Assembly: GCA_051000715.1 (NCBI GenBank)
Contig: JBPCOB010000233.1
Span: 1 to 22,571 of the forward strand
Length of the DNA: 22,571 bases
Source: JBPCOB01 sp051000715
Lineage (GTDB): Bacteria > Actinomycetota > Actinomycetes > JALYNC01
Direction: 5' to 3'
Under the pieces are notes generated by a model. That model searched no databases. It saw only the letters and a list, made by a program, of their open reading frames with translations, and had not been told where the DNA came from. Made by a program: the position numbers and the translations under genes. The stretch's first letter is position 1. Each line of letters begins with the position of its first letter. Of this stretch, positions 6,559 through 14,856 are shown in pieces.

Positions 6559-7275
6559 GTGTCGTCGCATTCTGCTGGACCACGTCTCGCGATTCCTCGA
6601 CAGCTGCTCCTCGACGCGCTAGCCGCGCGGGAGTGGGCGCAGCTGCGCCTCCGGGGGCTCGAAACCTGGCAGCCGGTGACGCCCGGCGGCCCGTTCCTGA
6701 CCACCGTTGTGCGGCTGCCGTTCGAGCTCGCTGACCGCCTGTACGGCGAGCTGGGGGCATTGCGACGCGCGACGCCCAACCATTACCACTATCCGGCGAC
6801 GAGCCTGCACGTCACCCTGCTCAACCTTGATTCGCTCCGCGCCCCCGATGAGGCGCTGGACGAGGCGGCGGACCGGGTGGCGCCAATCCTGGCTCGCGTT
6901 ATGGCGGCGGCTCCGGCTGTGAGGTTGACTGTCCGCGGCTTGGTCGTCGGGCGGCACTCCCTGTTCGCAGGGGCCGCCGACGATCACTCGCCGGGCACAT
7001 TGGCACAGCTGCGACGCGGCCTTTGGCACAGCCTGAGACCCGTCGCCTCAGCCAAGCGCCACGCCCACCTGGGCGACGACCTGGGGTTCATCAATCTGGT
7101 GCGCTACGGAAACGAGGAGCTGACGCAGCTACGTCGGCTGGCTTCGCGAATGCGCCATCAGGGCTTCGGCAGCTTTCGTGTCGAAACGGTTGAGCTGGTA
7201 TGCACCGACAAGGTTCTCTCCGGTGCCGGTACGCGAGTGCTTTCTGCGCTGCCCTTCGGCGCAACCGGCCGTTGA
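6559..7275 (+). CDS. 2H phosphoesterase-like (LigT-type) protein
   Basis: A 238-residue protein resembling the 2H phosphoesterase / 2'-5' RNA ligase superfamily, whose members act on 2',3'-cyclic phosphates or related RNA and nucleotide ends. The first HxT motif is clear: TSLHVTLLNL, with His84 and Thr86. A second HxT/S motif is not seen. The corresponding C-terminal strand appears to be LGFINLVRYG, where the His and Thr positions are not conserved. GTG 6559 is chosen because GAGAGG precedes it by about 9 nt; the open frame further upstream is merely antisense to the phosphatase gene. It diverges from that gene with 45 bp between the starts. Either it is a divergent subfamily or it uses only one half-site. 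Function is uncertain. Confidence 0.7.
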   Translation: MSSHSAGPRLAIPRQLLLDALAAREWAQLRLRGLETWQPVTPGGPFLTTVVRLPFELADRLYGELGALRRATPNHYHYPATSLHVTLLNLDSLRAPDEALDEAADRVAPILARVMAAAPAVRLTVRGLVVGRHSLFAGAADDHSPGTLAQLRRGLWHSLRPVASAKRHAHLGDDLGFINLVRYGNEELTQLRRLASRMRHQGFGSFRVETVELVCTDKVLSGAGTRVLSALPFGATGR

Positions 7276-7618
7276 GCCCACCGCGGGTGAGTTCGACCGG
7301 TCCCGCCGGCGACGCGAGCCGACGTCGAGGTTGCGCCGCCCTCTTCGGCGACAGCGTGAGCTTGCTCAGTGGGCTCGCGCGGCCGGTCTCCGACATCTCC
7401 GCCGTTGCCGGCGGCTGGCCGGGCGTTACCGTGATGCGCGGGCGTCGACGCCCAGACACGCCACGTCAGCGCGGGCGCTGCGGCAGCCCAACTTGTCCGG
7501 GGGCCGTGTTAGAACAGACCCCGGCGGGCGAGCCCGCCCCGATCGGCCCGGTCGCTCCTTCCCCGCGCCCGCCGCTGCTCGTTACCGGCGCATGTCCGCG
7601 AGGGGAGGCTTGGAGCGC
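7276..7618. other. Leader/intergenic region upstream of dnaE
   Basis: About 340 bp with no supported gene; the dnaE frame is open through it but lacks homology or a ribosome site before 7592. It contains a GC hairpin, GGCGGG-CGAG-CCCGCC (7523-7538), and a sequence TTGTCC...TTAGAAC (7493-7515) that looks promoter-like but has only 11 nt between its halves. I do not call a promoter. Confidence 0.5.
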
Positions 7619-10600
7619 GTGAGCGACACGTTCGTGCACCTGCACGTGCACACCGAGTACTCCATGCTCGACGGCGCGGCCCGGCTCGGCGACCTGTTCA
7701 CCGAGACGGCCGCCATGGGCATGCCGGCGCTGGCGATGACCGACCACGGCAACCTCTACGGCGCCTACGACTTCTACAAGAAGGCGACGGCGGCCGGCGT
7801 CAAGCCGATCCTGGGCATCGAGGCCTACCTGGCGCCGGGGAGCCGCTTCGACAAGCGGCCGGGCTCCGGCGCCGACGGGGCCAAGACCGACAAGTACTCC
7901 CATCTCACCATCTGGGCGGCCGACGGGCAGGGGTGGGCCAACCTGGTCAAGCTGGCCAGCCTGGCCAGCCTCGAGGGCCACTACTACAAGCCGCGGATGG
8001 ACCGTGAACTGCTAGACCGGCACGCCGCCGGCCTGATCGCCACCACCGGCTGCCCGGGCGGCGAGGTGTCCCAGCTGCTCCTGCGCGGCGACTACGCCGG
8101 CGCCAAGCGGACCGCCGGGGAGTACGCCGAGATCTTCGGCGCCGGCAACTACTACGTCGAGCTGATGTCGCACGGCATCGACATTGAAAGGCGGGTCTTT
8201 CCCGGCTTGGTCCGCATCGCCGCCGAGCTGGGTTTGCCGCTGGTGGCGACCAACGACCTGCACTACACGCGCAAGGAGCACTCGGTCGCCCACGAGGTGC
8301 TGCTGTGTGTCCAGACCGGGTCGACGCTGGCCGACCCGACCCGCTTCCGCTTCGAGGGGGCGGAGTTCTACCTCAAGTCACCGGCCGAGATGCGCGAGCT
8401 CTTCCGCGACCATCCCGAGGCTTGCGACAACACCCTCGCGATCGCCGAGCGGGTCGACGTACGCCTGGAGGAGGGCAAGAACCTGCTGCCGCACTTCCCG
8501 GTGCCGGCCGGGGAGACCGAGGAGTCCTGGCTGCGGGCGGAGGTCGAGCGGGGGCTGCGCCGTCGCTACGGCGACTCGCCGACGGAGCAACAGCGCTCCC
8601 AGGTCGGCTACGAGCTCGGCGTGATCACCACGATGGGCTTCTCGGCGTACTTCCTGGTGGTCGCCGACCTGGTCCGGCACGCGAAGGCGAACGGCATCAG
8701 GGTGGGACCGGGCCGTGGCTCGGCGGCCGGCTGCGCGGTGTCCTACTGCCTGGGCATCACCGAGCTCGACCCGATCCGCTACGGGCTGATGTTCGAGCGG
8801 TTCCTCAACCCCGACCGGGTGTCGATGCCCGACATCGACATGGACTTCGACGAGCGCCGGCGCGGCGACATGATCCGCTACGCCACCGAGCGGTACGGCG
8901 AGGACCGGGTCGCCCAGATCGTGACCTTCGGCACGATCAAGGGCAAGCAGGCGATCCGCGACTCCGCCCGGGTGCTCGGTTACCCCTACGCCGTGGGCGA
9001 CCGGCTGTCCAAGCTGATGCCCACCGCCGTAATGGGCCGCGACGTGTCACTGGCCGACTGCTTCGACGCCGGTGCCGCGCGCTACCGGGAGGGGGCCGAG
9101 CTGCGGGCGGCGTACGCCGTCGATCCGGAGGCGCAGCGGGTGCTCGACACGGCCCGCGACCTGGAGGGGCTCAAGCGGCAGGCCGGCGTGCACGCGGCCG
9201 GGGTGGTGATCTGCCGTGATCCGTTGACCGACCACATCCCGGTCTGGCGCCGGGAGGCCGACGGGGCCGTCATCACCCAGTTCGACATGGGCACGGTCGA
9301 GGCGCTGGGTCTGCTCAAGATGGACTTTCTCGGCCTGCGCAACCTCTCCGTCCTCGAGGACTGCCTGCGGCACGTCGAGGCCAACCGCGGTGAGCGGGTG
9401 GTCCTCGAGGAGGTGCCGCTGGACGAGCCGGCGGCCTACGCCCTGCTGTGCCGGGGGGAGTCGATCGGGGTCTTCCAGCTCGAGGGCGGGCCGATGCGCT
9501 CGCTGATGCGCTCGATGCAGCCGAACAGCTTCGAAGACATCGCCGCCCTCATCGCGCTCTACCGCCCTGGCCCGATGGGGGTCGGCGCGCACCTCGACTA
9601 CGTCGAGCGCAAGCATGGCCGACGGCCGATCGAGCCGATCCATCCCGAGCTGGCCGAGCCGCTCGCCGAGGTCCTCGACGAGACCTACGGGGTGATCGTC
9701 TACCAGGAGCAGGTGGTGGCCGCCGCCCAGAAGGTGGCCGGCTACACGCTGGCCCAGGCCGACCTGCTGCGGCGCGCGATGGGCAAGAAGAAGAGGGAGA
9801 TCCTGGCCAAGGAGTACGACCGGTTCCATGCCGGGATGCGGGCCCGCGGGTTCTCCGACGCCGCCGCCGCCAAGCTGTGGGAGGTGCTGGTCCCGTTCGC
9901 CGACTACGCCTTCAACAAGGCGCACTCCGCCGGCTACGGGCTGGTCTCGTACTGGACGGCGTACCTCAAGGCACGCTATCCGGCCGAGTACATGGCGGCG
10001 CTGCTGACCTCGGTGCAGGACGACAAGGACAAGAGCGCTCTGTACCTGCACGAGTGTCGGCGGATGGGGATCAAGGTGCTGCCCCCCGACGTCAACTCCT
10101 CCGACGCGGACTTCGCACCCGTGGGTACCGACATCCGGTTCGGCCTGGCCGCGGTGCGCAACGTGGGGACCAACGTGGTTGCCTCGGTGATCTCAGCGCG
10201 CCGGTCCAAGGGCCGGTACGCCGACTTCCCCGACTTCCTGCGCAAGGTCGAACCGGTCGCCTGCAACAAGAAGGTCGTCGAGTCGCTGATCAAGGCCGGC
10301 GCCTTCGACTCCCTCGGCCACACCCGGCGCGGGCTGCTGCAGATCCACGCCGAGGCGCTCGACGCCTGCATGGACACCAAGCGGGCGGAGGCGATCGGTC
10401 AGTTCGACCTGTTCGGGACCGGTGACGGGATACCGGGCGAAGCGGGGAACGGGCTCTCGATACCGATCCCGCTGGGGGAGTGGGAGAAGGCCGTCCTGCT
10501 CGGCTACGAGCGGGAGATGCTGGGCCTCTACGTCTCCGACCACCCGCTGCTGGGGGTGGAGCACGTGCTGGCCGCGGTCACCGACTCGACGGTGGCCACC

Positions 10601-11119
10601 CTGACCGGCGAGGGGCTCGCCGACGGCGCGGTGGTGACCGTGGGCGGCATCCTGTCCACCCTCCAGCGCAAGGTCACCAAGCAGGGCGCACCGTGGGCGA
10701 CCGCCACCCTCGAGGACCTCGAAGGCGCCGTCGAGGTGCTGTTCTTCCCGCAGGCCTACGCGCAGTGCGGCCTGCACCTGGCCGAGGACGCGGTGCTGGT
10801 CGTGCGCGGCCGGGTGGACAAGCGGGAGGACGTCCCCCGGTTGGTCGCCATGGAGGTGACCGTGCCGGAGCTGGCCACGGGGCCGCGGGGGCCGGTGGTC
10901 GTCTCGCTGGCGGCGGGCCGATGCACCCCCCCGGTGGTGGAGCGGCTCTCCGAGGTGCTGGCCAGCCATCCGGGCACCACCGACGTGCAGCTCCAGCTGC
11001 TGTCCGGCAGCCGGACCCGGGTGCTGCGGCTGGACGACCGGCTGCGGGTCGCGGCTTCGCCGGCCCTGATGGCCGACCTCAAGGCACTGCTCGGCCCGGC
11101 CTGCCTGAGTGGCGGTTGA
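7619..11119 (+). CDS. dnaE: DNA polymerase III alpha subunit
   Basis: Replicative DNA polymerase catalytic subunit, 1166 residues, the normal length for DnaE1. Domains in order: a PHP domain from the N-terminus (HLHVHTEYSMLDGAARL, MTDHGNLYGAYDFY); the polymerase core with catalytic acids in PDIDMDFDERRRG (Asp405 and Asp407); palm/fingers motifs GPGRGSAAGCAVSYCL, QVVTF-like AQIVTFGTIKGKQAIRD and FNKAHSAGYGLVSYWTAYLK; a helix-hairpin-helix region (about 820-900); and an OB-fold domain (about 1000-1080, VTVGGILSTLQRKVTKQG). GTG 7619 is chosen because GGGGAGG lies about 10 nt upstream and the PHP strand begins at once; ATG 7592 is an alternative adding nine residues. The PHP metal-ligand motifs look intact. 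It is followed without a gap by three coupled genes. Confidence 0.97.
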   Translation: MSDTFVHLHVHTEYSMLDGAARLGDLFTETAAMGMPALAMTDHGNLYGAYDFYKKATAAGVKPILGIEAYLAPGSRFDKRPGSGADGAKTDKYSHLTIWAADGQGWANLVKLASLASLEGHYYKPRMDRELLDRHAAGLIATTGCPGGEVSQLLLRGDYAGAKRTAGEYAEIFGAGNYYVELMSHGIDIERRVFPGLVRIAAELGLPLVATNDLHYTRKEHSVAHEVLLCVQTGSTLADPTRFRFEGAEFYLKSPAEMRELFRDHPEACDNTLAIAERVDVRLEEGKNLLPHFPVPAGETEESWLRAEVERGLRRRYGDSPTEQQRSQVGYELGVITTMGFSAYFLVVADLVRHAKANGIRVGPGRGSAAGCAVSYCLGITELDPIRYGLMFERFLNPDRVSMPDIDMDFDERRRGDMIRYATERYGEDRVAQIVTFGTIKGKQAIRDSARVLGYPYAVGDRLSKLMPTAVMGRDVSLADCFDAGAARYREGAELRAAYAVDPEAQRVLDTARDLEGLKRQAGVHAAGVVICRDPLTDHIPVWRREADGAVITQFDMGTVEALGLLKMDFLGLRNLSVLEDCLRHVEANRGERVVLEEVPLDEPAAYALLCRGESIGVFQLEGGPMRSLMRSMQPNSFEDIAALIALYRPGPMGVGAHLDYVERKHGRRPIEPIHPELAEPLAEVLDETYGVIVYQEQVVAAAQKVAGYTLAQADLLRRAMGKKKREILAKEYDRFHAGMRARGFSDAAAAKLWEVLVPFADYAFNKAHSAGYGLVSYWTAYLKARYPAEYMAALLTSVQDDKDKSALYLHECRRMGIKVLPPDVNSSDADFAPVGTDIRFGLAAVRNVGTNVVASVISARRSKGRYADFPDFLRKVEPVACNKKVVESLIKAGAFDSLGHTRRGLLQIHAEALDACMDTKRAEAIGQFDLFGTGDGIPGEAGNGLSIPIPLGEWEKAVLLGYEREMLGLYVSDHPLLGVEHVLAAVTDSTVATLTGEGLADGAVVTVGGILSTLQRKVTKQGAPWATATLEDLEGAVEVLFFPQAYAQCGLHLAEDAVLVVRGRVDKREDVPRLVAMEVTVPELATGPRGPVVVSLAAGRCTPPVVERLSEVLASHPGTTDVQLQLLSGSRTRVLRLDDRLRVAASPALMADLKALLGPACLSGG

Positions 11120-11756
11120 GGTGGCCGAGCTCGCGCTGTGCACCGGGACCCTGGTGGTCGAGTCCCCCGAGGAGCTCCTGGGCGCCTACCTCGACCCGCG
11201 CAACGGCTACGCCTGGCCGGCGTACGACACGCTGGTAACCAACGGCAGCGTCGAGCTGGTGACCGGCGACCTGCTGGCGCCGGCCCTGCTGGAGGCCTAC
11301 GTCGACGCGAGCCGGTTCCGGGTGCTGTTCGACATGCTGCCGCTGCTGTCCCGGGTGGCATCCCTGCCGCCGGTGGCCCTTCAGGAGGCCGACGACGACG
11401 ACGTCGCATCGGTGGCCGAGCTCTTCGACGTGCTCGACGATCCGGCCTACCGTCGGCGCGGGGTGCGCGGCACGATCGTCGCCAAGGTGCTGCACCGCAA
11501 GCGTCCCGACCTGGTGCCGATCTACGACTCGCGGATTCTGGCGGCGTACACGGCTCCCGGCGCCATCCCGGCCGAGTCGGGCCGCACCTGGGTCACCTTC
11601 ATCGATCTACTATGCCGCTCGATGCGGGCCGACCTGCAGGTCGAGCAGGCGCGGTTCGCGGAGCTGGAGGCTTTCGCGGCGAGCCGCGGTGCCACGCTGA
11701 CCCGGTTGCGCATCCTCGACATCCTGGTGTGGATGACGATCTCGGCGTGGCAGTGA
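11109..11756 (+). CDS. DUF6308-like conserved protein of unknown function
   Basis: A 215-residue cytoplasmic protein with no signal peptide or membrane segment. Recognisable stretches are YLDPRNGYAWPAYDTL near the start, AKVLHRKRPDLVPIYDSRI in the middle and LTRLRILDILVWM at the end. This pattern fits the actinobacterial family I know as DUF6308; that name is from memory and should be treated as likely, not proven. GTG 11109 overlaps the dnaE stop codon by 11 nt; GTG 11121 is an alternative with TTGAGG immediately before it. Coupling to dnaE upstream and to the amidohydrolase downstream (GTGA) suggests one transcript. No catalytic residues can be assigned. Confidence 0.75.
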   Translation: MAVEVAELALCTGTLVVESPEELLGAYLDPRNGYAWPAYDTLVTNGSVELVTGDLLAPALLEAYVDASRFRVLFDMLPLLSRVASLPPVALQEADDDDVASVAELFDVLDDPAYRRRGVRGTIVAKVLHRKRPDLVPIYDSRILAAYTAPGAIPAESGRTWVTFIDLLCRSMRADLQVEQARFAELEAFAASRGATLTRLRILDILVWMTISAWQ

Positions 11757-12826
11757 ACGAGGCGCATGACGGGCTGGCGTTGTTCGGCCGGGTGTGGTGT
11801 GGGAGCTCGGGCTCGACCTGCGACGACGGCGTCGTGCTGGTCGGCCCGGGTGGTGAGGTGGCCGCGGTCGGACCGGCCGGGCAGGTCCAGGTGCCCGCCG
11901 AATTTCGTCGGCTGGGTGGGTCCGGGCACTGGGTCGGACCGGGCATCGTCGACGCCCATGTGCACCTGGCCTTCGGCGGCCCGGACGAGGAGCTGCGTGG
12001 GGGGCTGGTCGGTGTCCGCGACCTCGGCGCGCCGCTGGAGCGGGCGCTGCGCTGGCGGACCGGCCCCGGCGCAGGTGCGCCGTACGTCTCGGTGGCCGGG
12101 CCCTTGTTGACCGCCCCGGGCGGCTACCCGTCGAACGGGTGGGGCGCCGACGGGTTCGCCGCTTTCATCGACTCTCCGGCCACCGCGGCAGCCACCGTCC
12201 GGCAACTGGCGACGGCCGGCGTGGACCTCGTCAAGCTGGCCCTCGAGCCGGCCGGTGGCCAGCCGGTGCCGCCTGCCGAGGTGGCGCGGGCGGTGGTCCA
12301 GGCCGGCCACGACGCCGGCCTGGCCGTGGTCGCGCACGCGCTGACGGCCGCGATGGTCGAGCGGGCGCTCGACGCGGGGGTGGACGAGCTGGTGCACACC
12401 CCCACCGAACGGCTGCCCGCCCGACTGGTCGAGCGGCTGGCGGCGGCCGGCGTCCGGGTGATCTCGACGCTGCAGACCCTGGCGGGCAGCCGCGGTGGCA
12501 AGGGTGTGCTCGCGAACGCGGAGGCGTTCGTCGCAGCCGGCGTCGAGCTGGTCTACGGCACCGACCTGGGCAACGCCGGTACGGCGCCGGGGGTCGACCC
12601 GAGGGAGCTGCGGCGGCTGGCCGAGGCTGGGCTGGGTGAGGAGGGGGCGTTGCGCGCGGCGACAGCGGGGTCAGCCGGCGCGGCCGGCATTACCGGCGCG
12701 AGCGGGCAGCTCGTCGTCGGTGCGCCTGCCGGCGTCGTGCTCCTGCGCGGCGACCCGCTGGCCGACCCGCGAGCGTGGCGGCGGCCGGTCGCGGTCGTCG
12801 CCGGCGACCGGCTCGTGGCGGCGTGA
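11753..12826 (+). CDS. Metal-dependent amidohydrolase (imidazolonepropionase/prolidase-like)
   Basis: A 357-residue amidohydrolase-superfamily enzyme, expected to hydrolyse a C-N bond in a small cytoplasmic substrate. It has an N-terminal beta-sandwich strand region, then the TIM-barrel metal ligands in order: VDAHVHL (His69, His71), the bridging-lysine candidate VDLVKLAL (Lys161), VVAHALT (His195), ELVHTP (His215) and YGTDLG (Asp271). The C-terminal GDPLADPRAW is typical of the family's second sandwich half. GTG 11753 is used because it overlaps the preceding stop as GTGA; GTG 11747 is possible. The substrate is unknown. The full ligand set argues that it is active. Its place in the dnaE cluster does not point to a pathway. 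Confidence 0.88.
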   Translation: MNEAHDGLALFGRVWCGSSGSTCDDGVVLVGPGGEVAAVGPAGQVQVPAEFRRLGGSGHWVGPGIVDAHVHLAFGGPDEELRGGLVGVRDLGAPLERALRWRTGPGAGAPYVSVAGPLLTAPGGYPSNGWGADGFAAFIDSPATAAATVRQLATAGVDLVKLALEPAGGQPVPPAEVARAVVQAGHDAGLAVVAHALTAAMVERALDAGVDELVHTPTERLPARLVERLAAAGVRVISTLQTLAGSRGGKGVLANAEAFVAAGVELVYGTDLGNAGTAPGVDPRELRRLAEAGLGEEGALRAATAGSAGAAGITGASGQLVVGAPAGVVLLRGDPLADPRAWRRPVAVVAGDRLVAA

Positions 12827-13365
12827 GCCTGACGCCACTCGAACCAGGAGCCGCGCCCTCGGGTTATCGGCGCGACCGGCGGCGAGCAGACGTGCTGACC
12901 GCCGCGGCGACTACCGCCGGGGTGGCGTTGCTCGGTCTCCCACTCGGACTGGTGTGGTCGGTGCTGGCTCCCCGCGCCCGGGTGGTCGTCTCGGCCGCGG
13001 GTGCCGATCTGGCGGACCCCAACACCAAGGCATTCATCGCCGCGGACGGCACGTTCCTGCTGCTGACGGTGGCGGCCGGCGTCCTGTGCGCCGTACTCAC
13101 GCTGTTGCTCGGCGGCCGCCGGCACGGCGTGGCGACTGCCATCGGGCTGACGGCCGGTGGTCTGGTCGGGTCCTACGTCGCCTGGCGGGTGGGCCATCGG
13201 ATCGGGCTGGCCGAGTTCCGTCACGCTCTGCACGGCCCGCCGGGCACCTCGGCATCGCTCACTCCGTCCCTGCGGGCGAAGGGTGTGCTGGTCGGCTGGG
13301 CGCTCGCCGGGGTGCTCACCGTGCTGGCGCTGGCGGTGCAGGCCCGATGGTGGGAAGACCTGTAG
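12823..13365 (+). CDS. DUF2567-type membrane protein
   Basis: A 180-residue integral membrane protein with about four hydrophobic segments (near residues 25-47, 73-92, 98-118 and 151-172). The loop with NTKAFIAADGTFLLLTV and the motif SYVAWRVGHRIGL fit the actinobacterial DUF2567 family. GTG 12823 overlaps the amidohydrolase stop (GTGA), making it the last member of the dnaE-led run. The opposing LON-domain gene ends 14 bp downstream. Function unknown; nothing suggests a transporter or enzyme. Confidence 0.8.
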   Translation: MSLTPLEPGAAPSGYRRDRRRADVLTAAATTAGVALLGLPLGLVWSVLAPRARVVVSAAGADLADPNTKAFIAADGTFLLLTVAAGVLCAVLTLLLGGRRHGVATAIGLTAGGLVGSYVAWRVGHRIGLAEFRHALHGPPGTSASLTPSLRAKGVLVGWALAGVLTVLALAVQARWWEDL

Positions 13366-13379
13366 CTCCCGTCGTCGTC

Positions 13380-14051
13380 TCAGTTGGCGCTGAAGATCTG
13401 GCGGGTGAGGTCCACGGCCGGTGCAGCCGACAGCGCGCCCAGCAGCCGGATCTCCTGGGACAGCAGCGACAGCTCCAGCTCCAGCCTGCTGACTGCATCG
13501 GGGGCGGCCAGCAGGCGCTGCTTGTCCGGCAGGTCGCCGACCACGGCTGCCGCCACCAGGTACGACAGCGGCAGCGGCTCGGCAGGCAGGTCCGGCAGCT
13601 CCGGCACCGAGCCCTGCGCCTTTCCCAGCGCTCGCAGGTACGCCGCGAAGGCCGCCTGCACCCGCCCGGTGAGACTTCCCGCCGATGCGGGGTCCCCGAC
13701 GTCCTCGGGAAGCATGTCCACCTCGCCCGTGAGGTAGGCGCGGGAGGTGTCTATCTCTCTCAGCCGGAACCGCGCACCGCCGGTGGTGAGGATGTCGAAC
13801 CGGCCGTCGTCGTACGGCTCGACCTTTCGCAGCTCGGCGATGCAGCCCACGTCATGCAGGTTCGGCAGGCTCGGGCCCACCTCGTGGCCGGACCGGATCG
13901 CCACGACGCCGAACCGGGCACCCGCGCCCGGTGGGCGGTCGACCAGCTCGCGGACCAGCAGCCGGTAGCGCTCCTCGAAGACGTGCAGGGGCAGCACCAG
14001 CCCGGGGAACAGCACGGTTGCCAGCGGGAAGAGCGGCAGCTGCTCGGTCAC
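13380..14051 (-). CDS. LON peptidase substrate-binding domain protein
   Basis: A 223-residue stand-alone LON N-terminal (LAN/PUA-like) domain protein, without ATPase or protease domains. The start LPLFPLATVLFPGLVLPLHVFEERYR is the textbook LON-substrate-binding signature, followed by FGVVAIRSGHEVG and DILTTGGARFRL. Such proteins occur widely as single-domain proteins and are presumed to bind proteins or act as adaptors; the partner is not known. GTG 14051 is fixed by the signature beginning only a few residues later. It diverges from hisA with just 23 bp between the start codons, leaving no room for a normal leader. It is convergent with the DUF2567 gene. Confidence 0.92.
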   Translation of the reverse strand: MTEQLPLFPLATVLFPGLVLPLHVFEERYRLLVRELVDRPPGAGARFGVVAIRSGHEVGPSLPNLHDVGCIAELRKVEPYDDGRFDILTTGGARFRLREIDTSRAYLTGEVDMLPEDVGDPASAGSLTGRVQAAFAAYLRALGKAQGSVPELPDLPAEPLPLSYLVAAAVVGDLPDKQRLLAAPDAVSRLELELSLLSQEIRLLGALSAAPAVDLTRQIFSAN

Positions 14052-14058
14052 GGACCGA
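14044..14058. repeat. Inverted repeat TCGGTC-ACG-GACCGA at the LON/hisA junction
   Basis: A perfect 6-bp inverted repeat with a 3-nt centre spans the LON-gene start codon and abuts its -10 candidate. It could be an operator or simply chance. Confidence 0.35.
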
Positions 14059-14067
14059 GGATAGGTT
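14058..14067. promoter_or_regulatory. Overlapping divergent -10 elements for LON-domain gene and hisA
   Basis: On the plus strand TAGGTT (14062-14067) fits TANNNT and ends 7 nt before the hisA GTG. On the minus strand TATCCT (14058-14063) fits TANNNT and ends 6 nt before the LON-gene GTG. The two share positions 14062-14063. Both would give leaderless transcripts. Neither start codon has a ribosome site, and the starts are fixed by homology. Confidence 0.6.
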
Positions 14068-14074
14068 TCCCAAC

Positions 14075-14797
14075 GTGTCGTTCACGCTGCTGCCGGCGGT
14101 CGACGTGGTCGCCGGCCGCGCGGTCCGCCTGGTGCAGGGCCAGGTGGCGGGCCCGGTCGGGGACGGGGATCCGGTCGAGGTCGCCCTCGGCTTCCAACAG
14201 CACGGCGCCCGCTGGATCCACCTGGTCGACGTCGACGCCGCCTTCGAGCGGGGAAGCAACGCCGAGCTGGTTGCCGACGTCGTCCGCCGCCTCGACGTGG
14301 CCGTGCAGCTCTCCGCCGGTATCCGGGACGACGCCGGGCTTCGCGCCGCTCTGGACACCGGGGCGGCCCGGGTGGTGCTGAGCGCGGCGGCCGCGGAGGA
14401 CGCGCCCTGGGTGGGTACGGCGATCGCCCGGGCGGGGGACCGGCTGGCGATCGCGCTGGACGTGCAGGACGGCCGGCTTGCCGCTCGAGGTTCGCCCCGG
14501 GCCGGCGGTGAGCTGCTCGCCGTGCTGGCTTCCCTGGACGCCGCCGGCGCCATTCGTTACGTGGTCACCGACGTCCGCCGGGACGGCACGCTGGCCGGGC
14601 CCAATCTGGCTCTGCTCAGACTCGTGCGAGGGGCCACCGACCGCGCCGTCCTCGCCAGCGGAGGAGTGGGCAGTCTCGCGCACCTGCGGGCGATCGCCGA
14701 CGTGACCGGGGTGGAGGGAGCGGTCGTCGGCGGAGCGCTGGCCACCGGGGCGTTCCTACTTCCGGACGCGCTGGCGACGGTGGCGACGCCGCGCTGA
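14075..14797 (+). CDS. hisA: Phosphoribosyl isomerase, HisA/PriA type
   Basis: A 240-residue (beta-alpha)8 barrel that isomerises ProFAR to PRFAR in histidine synthesis. In actinobacteria this enzyme (PriA) usually also does the TrpF step of tryptophan synthesis. Seen: LLPAVDVVAGRAVRL (catalytic Asp10, phosphate-side Arg18), VQLSAGIRDD (Ser80), ALDVQDG (Asp129), VVTDVRRDGTLAGPN (catalytic Asp166) and ASGGVGS and VEGAVVGGAL, the two phosphate-binding loops. In loop 5 the usual GW stacking motif (RGW in mycobacterial PriA) reads RGS, so the conserved Trp is Ser140 here while Arg138 remains. No trpF is seen near trpCBA, which would fit a bifunctional role, but the missing Trp makes both activities worth testing. 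Start GTG 14075, probably leaderless. Confidence 0.93.
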   Translation: MSFTLLPAVDVVAGRAVRLVQGQVAGPVGDGDPVEVALGFQQHGARWIHLVDVDAAFERGSNAELVADVVRRLDVAVQLSAGIRDDAGLRAALDTGAARVVLSAAAAEDAPWVGTAIARAGDRLAIALDVQDGRLAARGSPRAGGELLAVLASLDAAGAIRYVVTDVRRDGTLAGPNLALLRLVRGATDRAVLASGGVGSLAHLRAIADVTGVEGAVVGGALATGAFLLPDALATVATPR

Positions 14798-14856
14798 AGC
14801 CGGCCTCACCGCCTCGACTGTCAGACTGGGCGTTCGTCAACCAGGAAGGCGCGCCG

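Noticed and set aside
7493..7538. dnaE promoter (TTGTCC...TTAGAAC) and a terminator hairpin GGCGGG-CGAG-CCCGCC
   Set aside because: The promoter halves are only 11 nt apart, and the hairpin has no U-run and a short stem; neither is strong enough to call.
7178..7618. Extension of dnaE upstream by 147 codons
   Set aside because: This part overlaps the 2H gene, has no DnaE similarity, and the ribosome site and PHP domain place the start at 7619.
9047..10051. 334-codon minus-strand frame inside dnaE
   Set aside because: Antisense to highly conserved polymerase motifs; no independent evidence of coding.
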